NCBI GenBank assembly: GCA_020635395.1
Contig: JACJZV010000001.1
Location: 682,001-746,000, forward strand
Length of the DNA: 64,000 nt
Source: Flavobacteriales bacterium
GTDB lineage: Bacteria; Bacteroidota; Bacteroidia; NS11-12g; UBA9320
Direction: 5' to 3'
Part shown: in pieces, positions 1-8,241 of the stretch
How positions within the stretch are numbered: the stretch's first letter is position 1
Layout of the letters: each line of letters opens with the position of its first letter
Position numbers and translations under genes: made by a program
Notes under the pieces: model-generated
Databases searched by the model: none
Told to the model about the DNA's origin: nothing
What the model saw: only the letters and a program-made list of their open reading frames with translations

Positions 1-1
1 T

Positions 2-655
2 GGAACATATACTGTTTGCCTTTATGCTTACGATAGTGGATGCGTAGATTCCATCTGCAAGTCGGTAACTATTGACAGTATGAAAAGTTGCACGGCATTT
101 TTTAGAGTAGCGGTTGATACCAATACAAAGTATAAGTTGTACTTAATTAATGGCTCATCCAACAAATCATCACATCAATATTATTGGAATTTTGGAGATG
201 GAGGCACATCAACCCAACGCAATCCAAGCCACCATTACTCAACCTTTGGTAGATACAATGTGTGTCTTACGGTAATAGATTCTTCAGCCAATTGTTATGA
301 TACTTATTGCGACACGTTAGGGCTTGATTCGTTGGGAAGGTTACTAAAGGTTGATGGTTTTGATATTGAAGTTCTTGACCAACTGGGTGTTGGCAATAAA
401 TTGAATAAAAATAATTTTCGCATCTATCCAAACCCAACCTCAGGGCTGGTTAATATTGAGTTGGTTCAAGGAAAATCAGAAGGGGCAATTGTAAGAATTT
501 ATTCAATGAACGGCATTTTGATTTCTGAGGTTGAAATGGAAGCGGATGGAAAAGCGAATTTGGACATAGCCCATCAGCCCGATGGACTGTATTTAATTGA
601 AATATCGGGCAAGCAAGTAATGGTAAGAGAGAAATTTATCAAATTGACTAATTAA
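2..655 (+). CDS. Secreted PKD-domain protein with T9SS sorting domain (5' partial)
   Basis: The reading frame is open from base 2, so the gene begins upstream of the window; an internal ATG at 80 is not the start. The visible 217 residues hold the end of one PKD-like module, then a second with the motif WNFGDGG and the closing pattern YNVCLTVIDS. The last ~80 residues are a type A T9SS C-terminal sorting domain (IYPNPTSGLVNIEL, then MNGILISEV, GLYLIEISG). By family knowledge such proteins are exported by the Sec system and moved across the outer membrane by T9SS, where the C-terminal domain is removed. The ligand or adhesive role is unknown. A strong terminator follows 19 bases after the stop. 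Confidence 0.9.
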   Translation, partial: GTYTVCLYAYDSGCVDSICKSVTIDSMKSCTAFFRVAVDTNTKYKLYLINGSSNKSSHQYYWNFGDGGTSTQRNPSHHYSTFGRYNVCLTVIDSSANCYDTYCDTLGLDSLGRLLKVDGFDIEVLDQLGVGNKLNKNNFRIYPNPTSGLVNIELVQGKSEGAIVRIYSMNGILISEVEMEADGKANLDIAHQPDGLYLIEISGKQVMVREKFIKLTN

Positions 656-674
656 TTCTATAACCTACAATTAG

Positions 675-706
675 GAGCGATTCGCCGCAGGCGAATCGCT
701 CTTTTT
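675..706 (+). terminator. Rho-independent terminator after the PKD/T9SS gene
   Basis: Perfect 12-bp stem: GAGCGATTCGCC (675-686), 3-base loop, GGCGAATCGCTC (690-701), then five T. It ends only five bases before the ATG of the sigma factor gene at 712. Confidence 0.9.
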
Positions 707-711
707 AGCTT

Positions 712-1278
712 ATGTCAATATCCCCAAAGCTCATAAAAGATTGTTTGCAAAACAAAAGGAGGGCTCAAAATGAGCTTTACAATGAGCTTTTTAGTTATTT
801 GATGAACATTTGCATACGATACAAAACCAACTATGATGATGCGGGATCAGCTTTAAACGCAATTTATTTTAAGATATTGAAAGGGTTAGTTGCCATAGAT
901 ATAAATAAACCATTTTTACCCTGGGTCAAAACCATTGCCATCAGGCACTTAGTGGATGAATATAGACAAAATAAAAAGTATATACCGAATGAGGCTTCAA
1001 TAAATGATTTGGAGTTTATGGTTGAATCTACCGAAATGGATGTAAACCAAAAATTGAATGCCGAAGATATTTTAAACCTGATAAAACAGTTGCCCGAAAC
1101 CACCTCGCAGGTATTCAACCTATATGTAATTGATGGATACAAACACAGGGAAATATCAGAAATGCTTGAGGTAAGCGAAGGAACTTCAAAATGGCACTTA
1201 AATATGGCCAGAAAACAGTTGCAAGCCATGTTGGCTGCCGAAACAAAACGATTGCAAAACATAAAAGTAGAACTATGA
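712..1278 (+). CDS. ECF-type sigma-70 family RNA polymerase sigma factor
   Basis: 188 aa, the usual size for ECF sigma factors. Region 2 spans about residues 18-90 (NELYNELFSYLMNICIRY, then PWVKTIAIRHLVDEYR), and region 4 about 128-175 with the helix-turn-helix GYKHREISEMLEVSEGTSK followed by WHLNMARKQL. It would direct RNA polymerase to a small regulon. The stop overlaps the start of the next gene (ATGA at 1275-1278), so the two are translationally coupled and the downstream membrane protein is a natural candidate for its regulator. The ATG at 712 lies five bases after the T-tract of the upstream terminator with no leader between, so either a near-leaderless transcript, read-through, or a later start is needed; the N-terminus fits the family well from 712. 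Confidence 0.9.
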   Translation: MSISPKLIKDCLQNKRRAQNELYNELFSYLMNICIRYKTNYDDAGSALNAIYFKILKGLVAIDINKPFLPWVKTIAIRHLVDEYRQNKKYIPNEASINDLEFMVESTEMDVNQKLNAEDILNLIKQLPETTSQVFNLYVIDGYKHREISEMLEVSEGTSKWHLNMARKQLQAMLAAETKRLQNIKVEL

Positions 1279-2588
1279 GCAGTTGGGATAAATTAGATGA
1301 AATGTTTAAAAAGGGGCATCAACAGGAATACAGCCCGGATGCCGAATTGTGGAATAAGGCCAGTGAACAGTTGGAGGTACTTTATCCGGTTAAAAAGAAA
1401 AGGATTATTTATATAGTTGCCGCTTTAGTGGCGTTGGTTTGTGTTGGCTTATGGTGGTCGATGAATAAATTAGATTCTACCAAAAGGAGTGATATTCAAG
1501 TAGAAAGTCAAACAGCAGAGGAAAGTAAAGTTGAAAATTTCACTGATTTTAATGATTCAAACACGAATGCAACAACTGAAGAATCAACAAAAAATGCAAC
1601 TGAAACAATTCAAGAAAAAAGCTTCGCTAAATCATCAAATCCCAAAATAAAATATGAAGAGCCTTTATCAAAAAGGGGCGAATTGGGAATTGACGATTTT
1701 GCAAAACAGCTCGAAGAATGGAAGGCAAAACGGAGTTTTGAGACGGGAAAAGGAGGTGAGTTGAGAGGAGAATTGCCAAAAGATAAAAGGGCAATATCAA
1801 CGGATTATTTAGAGGCAATGTCAGCCAAAAAGGAAATTCAGTTTGAAAGATATGATTGGAAAGGTCAATCGGCAGGATTGAATTCGGTTTACAAGAATTC
1901 CAGACAATGGAGATTTTATGTTTCCGCTGAAGCCAACATGTCGGCAACAAATAAAACGCCAACCAGAAGTGTTGAAAGCCAAGAATTTGGAACAACCATG
2001 CGTTATTTTAACAAGTGGCAAGAAGTAACGAGTAGGGTAGGTGTTTACAAAAACAAATGGGCGTTGGAGATTGGGGCAGGACTGTCGAAGGTGCAAACCG
2101 AATCGGTGGTAAGAAACCAAGTTGTGGGTGAAAAAGTGGATACCACCAATAGATATTTTACATTGGTCAACAGTGAGTATAATGCCAATGGCAGAAAAGT
2201 GTGGCTGATAAAAGAAATCGTGGAAACCAGAGTTTCTAAAGACACGGCAAATGCCAAAATAGAATTAACTCAAAAGGCAGAATCGGCAAACTACATTCAT
2301 CTGCCCGTTTCGGTGGCATACAAGTTTGTAAATAAGAGAACCTTTGGAATTTCGGCTCGTACGGGATTTGATGTTATGTTGTTGACCAATTCAAACATTG
2401 TTGGCAACGATTTCAACAAAATCCATACACGATTAAATTCGGGTATGGAAGTGAATGTTAATCGCTTTCATTGGCAACCCTATTTCAGAATTTCAGGGGT
2501 TTGGAGTTTGAATTCTATTTATAAACGCGATATTTTGAAACCAACAACCACAATGACTGCTTTTGGGTTGAGGTATGTTTTTTATTGA
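1275..2588 (+). CDS. Membrane protein with beta-barrel-like C-terminus, coupled to the sigma factor
   Basis: 437 aa from the ATG at 1275, which overlaps the sigma factor stop; a longer frame from 1191 runs inside the sigma gene and is rejected. Residues 1-40 are charged and cytoplasmic-looking (MSSWDKLDEMFKKG), residues 43-61 form one transmembrane helix, then a long low-complexity S/T/E/K-rich linker, and from about residue 210 an aromatic, alternating pattern ending in RYVFY, the terminal-Phe pattern of outer-membrane beta-barrels. The N-terminal layout resembles single-pass anti-sigma factors, but no zinc-binding HxxxCxxC motif is seen. By inference it links envelope state to the sigma factor. 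Its last 7 bases overlap the convergent apt gene. Confidence 0.75.
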   Translation: MSSWDKLDEMFKKGHQQEYSPDAELWNKASEQLEVLYPVKKKRIIYIVAALVALVCVGLWWSMNKLDSTKRSDIQVESQTAEESKVENFTDFNDSNTNATTEESTKNATETIQEKSFAKSSNPKIKYEEPLSKRGELGIDDFAKQLEEWKAKRSFETGKGGELRGELPKDKRAISTDYLEAMSAKKEIQFERYDWKGQSAGLNSVYKNSRQWRFYVSAEANMSATNKTPTRSVESQEFGTTMRYFNKWQEVTSRVGVYKNKWALEIGAGLSKVQTESVVRNQVVGEKVDTTNRYFTLVNSEYNANGRKVWLIKEIVETRVSKDTANAKIELTQKAESANYIHLPVSVAYKFVNKRTFGISARTGFDVMLLTNSNIVGNDFNKIHTRLNSGMEVNVNRFHWQPYFRISGVWSLNSIYKRDILKPTTTMTAFGLRYVFY

Positions 2589-3121
2589 TAGGTTAACAAT
2601 GAAAAAACAGGAGTGTCAGGGGGTAATAGATTTCGACCTCCCAAAAATTCAAGTTCTATAAGAAAAGAAAATTCAACCACTTGTGCCTCAAGTCGTTGCA
2701 GGAGTTTGAACCCTGCCCTGGCAGTGCCGCCCGTGGCAAGCAAATCATCATGTAGCACCACTTTGCTGCCTGGTTTTAAAGCATCTTCGTGAATTTCTAT
2801 GGTGGCATTGCCATATTCTAAATCGTATTTTTCTTGCAAGGTGTTATAGGGTAGTTTTCCGGCTTTTCTTATGGGGATAAAAGGAATATTTAACCGATTG
2901 GCTATAAGCATTCCAAACAAAAAGCCTCTTGATTCAATGCCAACAACTGCGTCTAAATTCAGGTGTTTGTATCTTGTGGCAAATGTGTCGGCAATGTCAT
3001 TGCATAGTTTATGGTCTTTCAAAACAGGTGTAATGTCTTTAAAAACAATGCCCGGTTTTGGAAAATCAGGCACATCACGAACCACGCTTTCCAATTGCTG
3101 CGAAACGGTTTTTATATTCAT
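2582..3121 (-). CDS. apt: Adenine phosphoribosyltransferase
   Basis: 179 aa, normal length. It converts adenine plus PRPP to AMP (purine salvage, cytoplasm). The PRPP-binding loop is VVLHDDLLATGGTARAG at residues 121-137, and the flexible loop with RKAGKLPY lies at 85-92. The N-terminal VPDFPKPGIVFKDITP (17-32) is the classic APT signature. It follows the pentapeptide-repeat gene with a 3-base gap, so they are probably co-transcribed. Confidence 0.97.
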   Translation of the reverse strand: MNIKTVSQQLESVVRDVPDFPKPGIVFKDITPVLKDHKLCNDIADTFATRYKHLNLDAVVGIESRGFLFGMLIANRLNIPFIPIRKAGKLPYNTLQEKYDLEYGNATIEIHEDALKPGSKVVLHDDLLATGGTARAGFKLLQRLEAQVVEFSFLIELEFLGGRNLLPPDTPVFSLLTYQ

Positions 3122-3124
3122 AAC

Positions 3125-3679
3125 TTATTCAAGTTTAATGTCTAAATGAGAAACCAAACCAACCAAATTTTCTTTAGAAAACAGCGTTTTTTTTAACCTA
3201 TTTTTCTCGGGAGATAGGATGAAATGGTTTGCAGTTCGGAAGTCTGTTTTTTCTAAAATACTTTGGTCAAAGGTGGCATAAAGCAAATTGCAAGTATCAA
3301 AAACAGCATTGGTCAAATCACATTCGGTAAAATCAGTCTCGGTTAAATCACAATTTGTAAAGCTGGTATTTTTTAGCAGGGTTTGATAAAATGAACAACT
3401 CTGAAGGTTGCAGTTATTAAATGTTACCGAAAGTCCAAATTTGTTGCACGTATCAAAATGAAGCCCTAACATTTTGCATTGGTCAAACAAAACATCTCGA
3501 AAAGTTGCATTAGATATTTTCACGAGACTGAGATTGCAGTTGATAAACGAGCAATCAATAAACTTGAATTCCGAAAAATTCTGATCGCCAAAATTACATT
3601 CGGCAAAACGGCAGTTTTCATACTCACCAGCTTGCAGTTCTTTAATGTTTTGATATTGTTGAGCGTCGAAATAATTCAT
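3125..3679 (-). CDS. Pentapeptide-repeat protein
   Basis: 184 aa built almost entirely from A(D/N)LxF-like five-residue units, for example CDLTETDFTECDLTNAVFDT near residues 113-132 and CNLSLVKISNATF near 48-60. Such repeats fold as a right-handed quadrilateral beta-helix; some relatives (Qnr, MfpA) mimic DNA and bind gyrase, but nothing here identifies a partner. The protein is unusually rich in Cys in the centre of the repeats. No signal peptide, so cytoplasmic. It precedes apt by 3 bases. A TAAGTTTG -7 element lies just upstream of the ATG. Confidence 0.85.
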   Translation of the reverse strand: MNYFDAQQYQNIKELQAGEYENCRFAECNFGDQNFSEFKFIDCSFINCNLSLVKISNATFRDVLFDQCKMLGLHFDTCNKFGLSVTFNNCNLQSCSFYQTLLKNTSFTNCDLTETDFTECDLTNAVFDTCNLLYATFDQSILEKTDFRTANHFILSPEKNRLKKTLFSKENLVGLVSHLDIKLE

Positions 3680-3968
3680 TTTGCAAACTTAATTTCAAAG
3701 CACCCAATCAAAGAAATTATTGGTGATAATGCAATTATATTGTTGATTTGGATAGTCGGTTTGCCAACTTTGCCGCGGTTGATTTTTACTTTTACTCCAC
3801 TTAATCTCAAATGTGTGATAGATCGTTGTTCAATCCAGTCTAAATCTGCACTCGAATATCGTCTCCAGAAATGTTAATACTTGCTCTTCCCTTGTAGTCC
3901 ATATACTTCAACCATTCATTTATAAAAAAAACTCCCACAAAGCACCCTTTGTCAGGCCGTATTACCAT
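3676..3968 (-). pseudogene. Frameshifted small gene upstream of the pentapeptide-repeat gene
   Basis: Minus strand. From an ATG at 3966-3968 the frame reads MVIRPDKGCFVGVFFINEW, then KYMDYKGRASINISGDD, and stops at TAG 3840-3842. In the adjacent frame a protein-like stretch continues from that point (LDWIEQRSITHLRLSGVKVK, then GKPTIQINN) to a TGA at 3676-3678 that overlaps the ATG of the pentapeptide gene. Restoring one missing base near 3840-3850 joins them into a ~97-aa protein. I do not recognise the family. It may be a decayed gene or an assembly/sequencing indel. The end overlaps a promoter-like box, so the 3' part could also be chance. In the rest of the gap (3969-4150) I see only A/T-rich sequence. 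Confidence 0.35.
3684..3691 (-). promoter_or_regulatory. -7 box of the pentapeptide-repeat/apt operon
   Basis: On the minus strand reads TAAGTTTG, a full match to the Bacteroidota TAnnTTTG element, 4 bases before the ATG; this predicts a very short leader. No clear -33 TTTG was found. Confidence 0.45.
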
Positions 3969-4150
3969 GTCAGAAAAATTGTTGATAAAAGCATATTTTT
4001 AGGATTAGTAAAAATAATTAGACTAAAGTTTATGGTTAATCGTATGAATTAACCCTAATTATTCTGGTTACTTTGAATCTTAAACATGGATTTAATAAAA
4101 AACGGTCTGCATAAACTTCACTAAATTCGAGCCGTCAATTTTGCATTAGT

Positions 4151-5593
4151 ATGTACAAACTCAAAAATTACATCAACGGACAGTTAGTGGAGCCAATTTC
4201 GGGAGAATATTTGGATAATTTTCAACCTTCAACCGGCAAGGTATATAGCCACATTCCTCGTTCTGGAAAGGCAGATGTAGATGAAGCTGTTTCGGCAGCC
4301 AAAGCGGCTTTCCCTGCGTGGAGCAGCATGAGAAACGAAGAGCGTTCGGATATTTTGTTGAGGTTGTCTAATTTGATAAATGAAAATTTAGAAACATTGG
4401 CCGAGGCCGAAAGCAAAGACAATGGCAAGCCTTTGTGGTTGGCCAGAGAGGTGGATATACCTCGAGCTCGCGATAACTTCGCTTTTTTTGCAACAGCCAT
4501 AAAGCATTTTGCCAGCGAGAGCCATCGCACCAGCGATAATATTATAAACTACACCACCCGAACGGCCATTGGGGTGGCAGGCTGCATATCTCCATGGAAT
4601 TTGCCGTTGTATCTTTTCAGCTGGAAAGTAGCTCCGGCGTTGGCTGCCGGCAACACGGTGGTTGCAAAACCCAGCGAGGTAACGCCCATGACGGCCTACA
4701 AACTTTCAGAACTCTGCATAGAGGCCGGAATGCCTGCCGGAGTGTTTAACATTGTGCATGGATTGGGCACCGAAACCGGAAATGCCATTGTGGAACACCC
4801 CGATGTAACACTTATCTCATTTACTGGTGGAACCACCACTGGGGCTCACATAGCTCGAACAGCGGCTCCAATGTTTAAAAAACTGAGCCTTGAGCTTGGC
4901 GGCAAAAACCCAAACATCATTTTTGATGATTGCGATTTTGATAAAATGCTCAAAACCACACTCAATTCATCTTTTGCCAATCAAGGGCAGATTTGTTTGT
5001 GCGGTTCTCGCATATATGTGCAAAGAGGCATTTACGAAAAATTTAAAACAGCATTTGTAGAAAAGGTGGCTGCCATGAAGGTTGGAAATCCCAACGAATC
5101 AGACAGCCGTTTGGGAGCCATTGTGTCTCAGCCGCATTTTGAAAAAATAAAAAGCTACATTCAGCTTGCTCAAGAAGAAGGAGGAGTGGTGTTGACCGGA
5201 GGCGAAGAGGTGAAGCTAACGGGAGAAGAAGCAGGTGGCTGGTATTTGCGGCCAACGGTAATAGAAGGGCTCAACGAGACCTGCCGTACCAATCAAGAAG
5301 AAATATTTGGCCCCGTGGTAACTATTCAACCATTTGATACGGAAGAAGAGGCCATAGCATTGGCAAACTCAACGGGATACGGACTTGCATCAACCGTTTG
5401 GACAGAAAATTTGAGTCGGGCACATCGGGTAGCCGATCAGTTGAAGGCCGGAATTGTTTGGATAAATTGCTGGCTTGTGAGAGATTTGAGAACACCATTT
5501 GGCGGAATGAAAAATTCTGGTGTGGGCAGAGAAGGTGGCTGGGAAGCCCTTCGGTTTTTTACAGAAGCAAAGAATGTTTGTATAAAGTATTGA
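4151..5593 (+). CDS. Aldehyde dehydrogenase, ALDH8/2-aminomuconic semialdehyde dehydrogenase type
   Basis: 480 aa, full length for the NAD(P)-dependent ALDH superfamily. Oxyanion Asn in ISPWNLP (Asn150), cofactor-binding FTGGTTTG (224-231), general-base Glu248 in LELGGKNP, and nucleophile Cys282 in NQGQICLC. The segment NQGQICLCGSRIYVQRGIYE closely resembles ALDH8A1 and bacterial 2-hydroxymuconic/2-aminomuconic semialdehyde dehydrogenases, which act in kynurenine or catechol meta-cleavage pathways. No other genes of those pathways are in the window, so the substrate is inferred. Single-gene unit, converging on the small membrane protein gene downstream. Confidence 0.93.
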   Translation: MYKLKNYINGQLVEPISGEYLDNFQPSTGKVYSHIPRSGKADVDEAVSAAKAAFPAWSSMRNEERSDILLRLSNLINENLETLAEAESKDNGKPLWLAREVDIPRARDNFAFFATAIKHFASESHRTSDNIINYTTRTAIGVAGCISPWNLPLYLFSWKVAPALAAGNTVVAKPSEVTPMTAYKLSELCIEAGMPAGVFNIVHGLGTETGNAIVEHPDVTLISFTGGTTTGAHIARTAAPMFKKLSLELGGKNPNIIFDDCDFDKMLKTTLNSSFANQGQICLCGSRIYVQRGIYEKFKTAFVEKVAAMKVGNPNESDSRLGAIVSQPHFEKIKSYIQLAQEEGGVVLTGGEEVKLTGEEAGGWYLRPTVIEGLNETCRTNQEEIFGPVVTIQPFDTEEEAIALANSTGYGLASTVWTENLSRAHRVADQLKAGIVWINCWLVRDLRTPFGGMKNSGVGREGGWEALRFFTEAKNVCIKY

Positions 5594-5596
5594 TAA

Positions 5597-5619
5597 AAAA
5601 GTGAAGATTATTCACTTTT
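5597..5619. terminator. Hairpin between convergent ALDH and membrane-protein genes
   Basis: AAAAGTGAA (5597-5605), loop GATTA, TTCACTTTT (5611-5619): a 9-bp stem with A/T flanks that could end transcription from both sides. It overlaps the last codons of the minus-strand gene. Confidence 0.5.
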
Positions 5620-5914
5620 CAATTTCCTCCTCAGTTTGTTTATCCAAATCGGGCGTGGCAGAAACTCGTGATAAGAAATGGATGGTTCCTTTTCCTTCAC
5701 ATTGTTTATTGGCCAATACAATACCTAACACTAAGCCAACAAAAGTCAGAAATATGCCGATAATCAACGTGTCGATTGTTTGATTTCCCATGTAGATAAA
5801 AGCTCCAATGGCCGCACCAATCAGTGCAGGAGAAAGAACAATAAGCACCCAACCAGCAATTTCAAACACCAGTTCCAAATAGTAAAAACCATCTTTCTTC
5901 GTTTCTTTTTTCAT
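5612..5914 (-). CDS. Small two-helix membrane protein
   Basis: 100 aa from the ATG at 5914 (MKKETKKDGF); a longer frame begins with TTG at 5944 and is less likely. Two hydrophobic helices at about residues 18-41 and 47-69, with a Gly/Ala-rich small-residue face (ALIGAAIGAF) and an acidic C-terminal tail (EEEIEK). I do not recognise a family. Followed upstream by the SIMPL-domain gene in the same orientation with a 60-base gap. Confidence 0.65.
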   Translation of the reverse strand: MKKETKKDGFYYLELVFEIAGWVLIVLSPALIGAAIGAFIYMGNQTIDTLIIGIFLTFVGLVLGIVLANKQCEGKGTIHFLSRVSATPDLDKQTEEEIEK

Positions 5915-5974
5915 ATCGTTTATGTTTTTGTATAAATGAAACAACCACTTGATGCTTTAAGAAAGGCAAAATCT

Positions 5975-6733
5975 TTATTCTAAAAAGAAAACAATAGTAC
6001 TTACCACACGTGCTTTTTGCAAGTATGGCTCTTTGGGTTTTTCACTGTATCCACCCATGTCTTCATCATAATAATATTGCCCGGCAATGGTAATTTGACC
6101 TTGTGAAGCGGTTTTTATTTTTCCCAGTTTTGCCTTCGAATCGTTTGCAAATTGCTCTCCGGCCACACGTGCATTTTTTGTGCTTTCGGCTATTAACTGA
6201 GGTTTGATAGAGTTTAATTCAGGGAAGACGTAATTGCTTGAAATATTGGATGTTAAGTCTTTGCTGATTAAATCCAACTCAATTTCCGACACTTTGTCTT
6301 CTGTCGTTTTCACATCTTTCGACTGAATTGTTAAACTTTGTGTTATGGTGTATCTATCTATTTTAACTTCTGTTTGTACTCCGTTTATCCACCTTGCCTC
6401 GTAATATTTCTGCCGATCATATACATTTATATTGTTAATTTTTAGTTCGTTTTCGTTGTATCCTTTTTTCTTGAGATAAGAAACAATTGAATTCTTCTTC
6501 GTTTCTGTACGCTGAATAATATCTTGCAATTCATCTCCCGAAAATGAAAAACTCAACGAAATGGTGGCACTTTCTGCCGTCATATTCATTTCGGCCAATC
6601 CTTTTACGGTTACTATTCTATCTTTATCACTAAATGTTTTTAATCCTTTGTAGATAAAAAAACCTAACGAAAGAAGCCCTAACAATATAAAAACGCCAAC
6701 TCCAATGGATTTTGATAAATCTCTGTTTTCCAT
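5975..6733 (-). CDS. SIMPL (DUF541) domain protein, membrane anchored
   Basis: 252 aa from the ATG at 6733 (MENRDLSKSIGVGVF), which is preceded by an A-rich AAAAAAAGACAT leader; a TTG-initiated frame extends to 6817 but adds an unlikely charged tail. One transmembrane helix at residues 9-29, then an extracytoplasmic SIMPL domain starting with RIVTVKGLAEMNMTAESATI, the family signature, through to RVVSTIVFFLE. The family forms oligomeric periplasmic assemblies; function is mostly unknown. Confidence 0.85.
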   Translation of the reverse strand: MENRDLSKSIGVGVFILLGLLSLGFFIYKGLKTFSDKDRIVTVKGLAEMNMTAESATISLSFSFSGDELQDIIQRTETKKNSIVSYLKKKGYNENELKINNINVYDRQKYYEARWINGVQTEVKIDRYTITQSLTIQSKDVKTTEDKVSEIELDLISKDLTSNISSNYVFPELNSIKPQLIAESTKNARVAGEQFANDSKAKLGKIKTASQGQITIAGQYYYDEDMGGYSEKPKEPYLQKARVVSTIVFFLE

Positions 6734-6903
6734 AATGTCTTTTTTTTTGTTGTTACTCAAAATGCATTTGAATACATATTTTCTTATTTCGTAATTAAAC
6801 CCTTTACCATCATTCAATTACCTAGTGCTTCACAATCGATTTTGGACAACAACGAAACCAAAATGATATGTTGTTTTGATAATCAATAAATGGCTCACTT
6901 TCT

Positions 6904-7395
6904 TCAATCATCGTCTTTTTCGGCGTTATGCTGTTCGGATGCAGAATTGTTATTTCCGTTTCTAATTTCTGTGTGTCTTATTTCGCCACCAGTAGTGCCC
7001 GTTTGTTTCGCAAAAAACAATGCAATGAAGGCAAAAACTAAGGTGGCTATTGAAACGATGGAAGAAAAGGATTTTTGCTTAATACTTGCCCAAAGACCGA
7101 GAAGCGAAATACCTCCCAAAATATATGATAGAAATGCAAAAGTTTCGGCTGTTTCTTCGTGGGTTTCAATAAAATGTTTTGAAACACCGTTTATTTCCTC
7201 CACCACTTCTTCTGCTCCTTCGCCCGTGGTCATTGCGGCTATTGCAGCAAACGCACCAAGAATAAAAATCATAAATGCCGTTCGTTTAACAGCTTCTGAT
7301 TTTGAAACAAAACCCGTAATCATTACGATTACCCCTACCATCGGGAAAATAATAGGTAGATGATTTACCACCAAATGCCAATGTGCTCCGTTCAT
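6904..7395 (-). CDS. Four-helix membrane protein, DUF2231-like
   Basis: 163 aa. Begins MNGAHWHLVVNHLPIIFP; His residues followed by NHLPI are typical of DUF2231-type membrane proteins that may bind haem or metal. Helices at about 12-28, 38-56, 83-103 and 107-128, with a conserved-looking H-E-E loop (FIETHEETAETFAF). The C-terminal tail is hydrophilic and Asn/Asp-rich. It is the last backbone gene before the cassette-like array. Family assignment is from memory of the motif. Confidence 0.65.
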   Translation of the reverse strand: MNGAHWHLVVNHLPIIFPMVGVIVMITGFVSKSEAVKRTAFMIFILGAFAAIAAMTTGEGAEEVVEEINGVSKHFIETHEETAETFAFLSYILGGISLLGLWASIKQKSFSSIVSIATLVFAFIALFFAKQTGTTGGEIRHTEIRNGNNNSASEQHNAEKDDD

Positions 7396-7519
7396 ATTAT
7401 TGTATTTTAAAATTAACTATTTACACCAATTTGCCATTCGCAATATAGTTTTATTAAGTCACTCGATTTCAAATTTTTTTTGGTAGATTTTAAGATAACT
7501 GTTCTGCTCAGGTTGCAAG

Positions 7520-7549
7520 CTCCTCCTTATGGGGAGAGCCGCCTACTCG
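7520..7549 (-). repeat. Partial copy of the ~125-bp array repeat (end fragment)
   Basis: Matches the outer end of the full repeat: TATGGGGAGAGCCGCCTACT and flanks. Only ~30 bases remain. It lies 8 bases downstream of the stop of the first array gene. The rest of the 7396-7557 gap shows no other clear element. Confidence 0.75.
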
Positions 7550-7557
7550 TTTGGCAG

Positions 7558-8145
7558 CTACCCTTCTTTTATCATTTTATAGATATTCGATTGATTAAAC
7601 TGTTCTCTCCATTTCTCAATTCTATCAGTCTCACTTTCAATTTTTTGAATCTGAAATGATTCCACAAAACCAATTTTTAACCGAATTTCTTTTCCACCTT
7701 CATCTAATGGTATTTGAACAAAACAATCATGCTCATCACAAGTAATTTTTGACTTAATTAAAGCTGAATCAATTTTGTTTGACAAGAATTCTTTTCCAAA
7801 TTCCATTTGATAGGATAGCACTTTTAACGAATCTATTGTATTGTTACTGGTGTATATTGAATCTAATGATTGACGAGACAATTTGTGTTCTCCTAATCGT
7901 TTGTATATCTCGTATCTTAACAGGTTTGCCTTTTCATTTACTTGCATAACACAAAGGCCACAGGTGCAATAACCACACGTTTCAGCTTCCGTTATTTGCT
8001 TCAATGCTTTTTCGTTTTTTCCCTTAGTAACGTTTTTCTCTGCTTTATCAAGTAACATAAATGAATTCTGACCATAGCTCAACTGATAAAATACTATGAG
8101 TGTCACTATGGCGAAGGATCTGAGATATTTTACTTCTATTTTCAT
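7558..8145 (-). CDS. Hypothetical secreted Cys-containing protein (array gene 1)
   Basis: 195 aa with a Sec signal peptide (hydrophobic stretch at 9-24, cleavage near SYGQ/NS). Mature part is mostly helical and charged, TPR-like at the start (FMLLDKAEKNVTKGKNEKAL), followed by a Cys cluster CGYCTCGLC near residues 58-66 that could bind metal or form disulfides, and a further pair CDEHDC. No family recognised. Confidence 0.65.
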   Translation of the reverse strand: MKIEVKYLRSFAIVTLIVFYQLSYGQNSFMLLDKAEKNVTKGKNEKALKQITEAETCGYCTCGLCVMQVNEKANLLRYEIYKRLGEHKLSRQSLDSIYTSNNTIDSLKVLSYQMEFGKEFLSNKIDSALIKSKITCDEHDCFVQIPLDEGGKEIRLKIGFVESFQIQKIESETDRIEKWREQFNQSNIYKMIKEG

Positions 8146-8160
8146 TTTTTTAATTTCTAA

Positions 8161-8231
8161 GACGTTTTAGGGCTTTGTGTTCAGGCAGTTTCGCGGGCCA
8201 TTGGGGTGATTTAACCAGTGAACCACGGTAG
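8161..8231 (-). other. Degenerate attC-like site
   Basis: Gap between array genes 1 and 2. Contains GGGCTTTGTGTTCAGGC, closely similar to the left arm of the site at 10832 (GGGCTTTGCGTTCGGGC), and ends in GGTGTTGTGAG. Pairing between the arms is weak. Confidence 0.35.
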
Positions 8232-8241
8232 GTGTTGTGAG

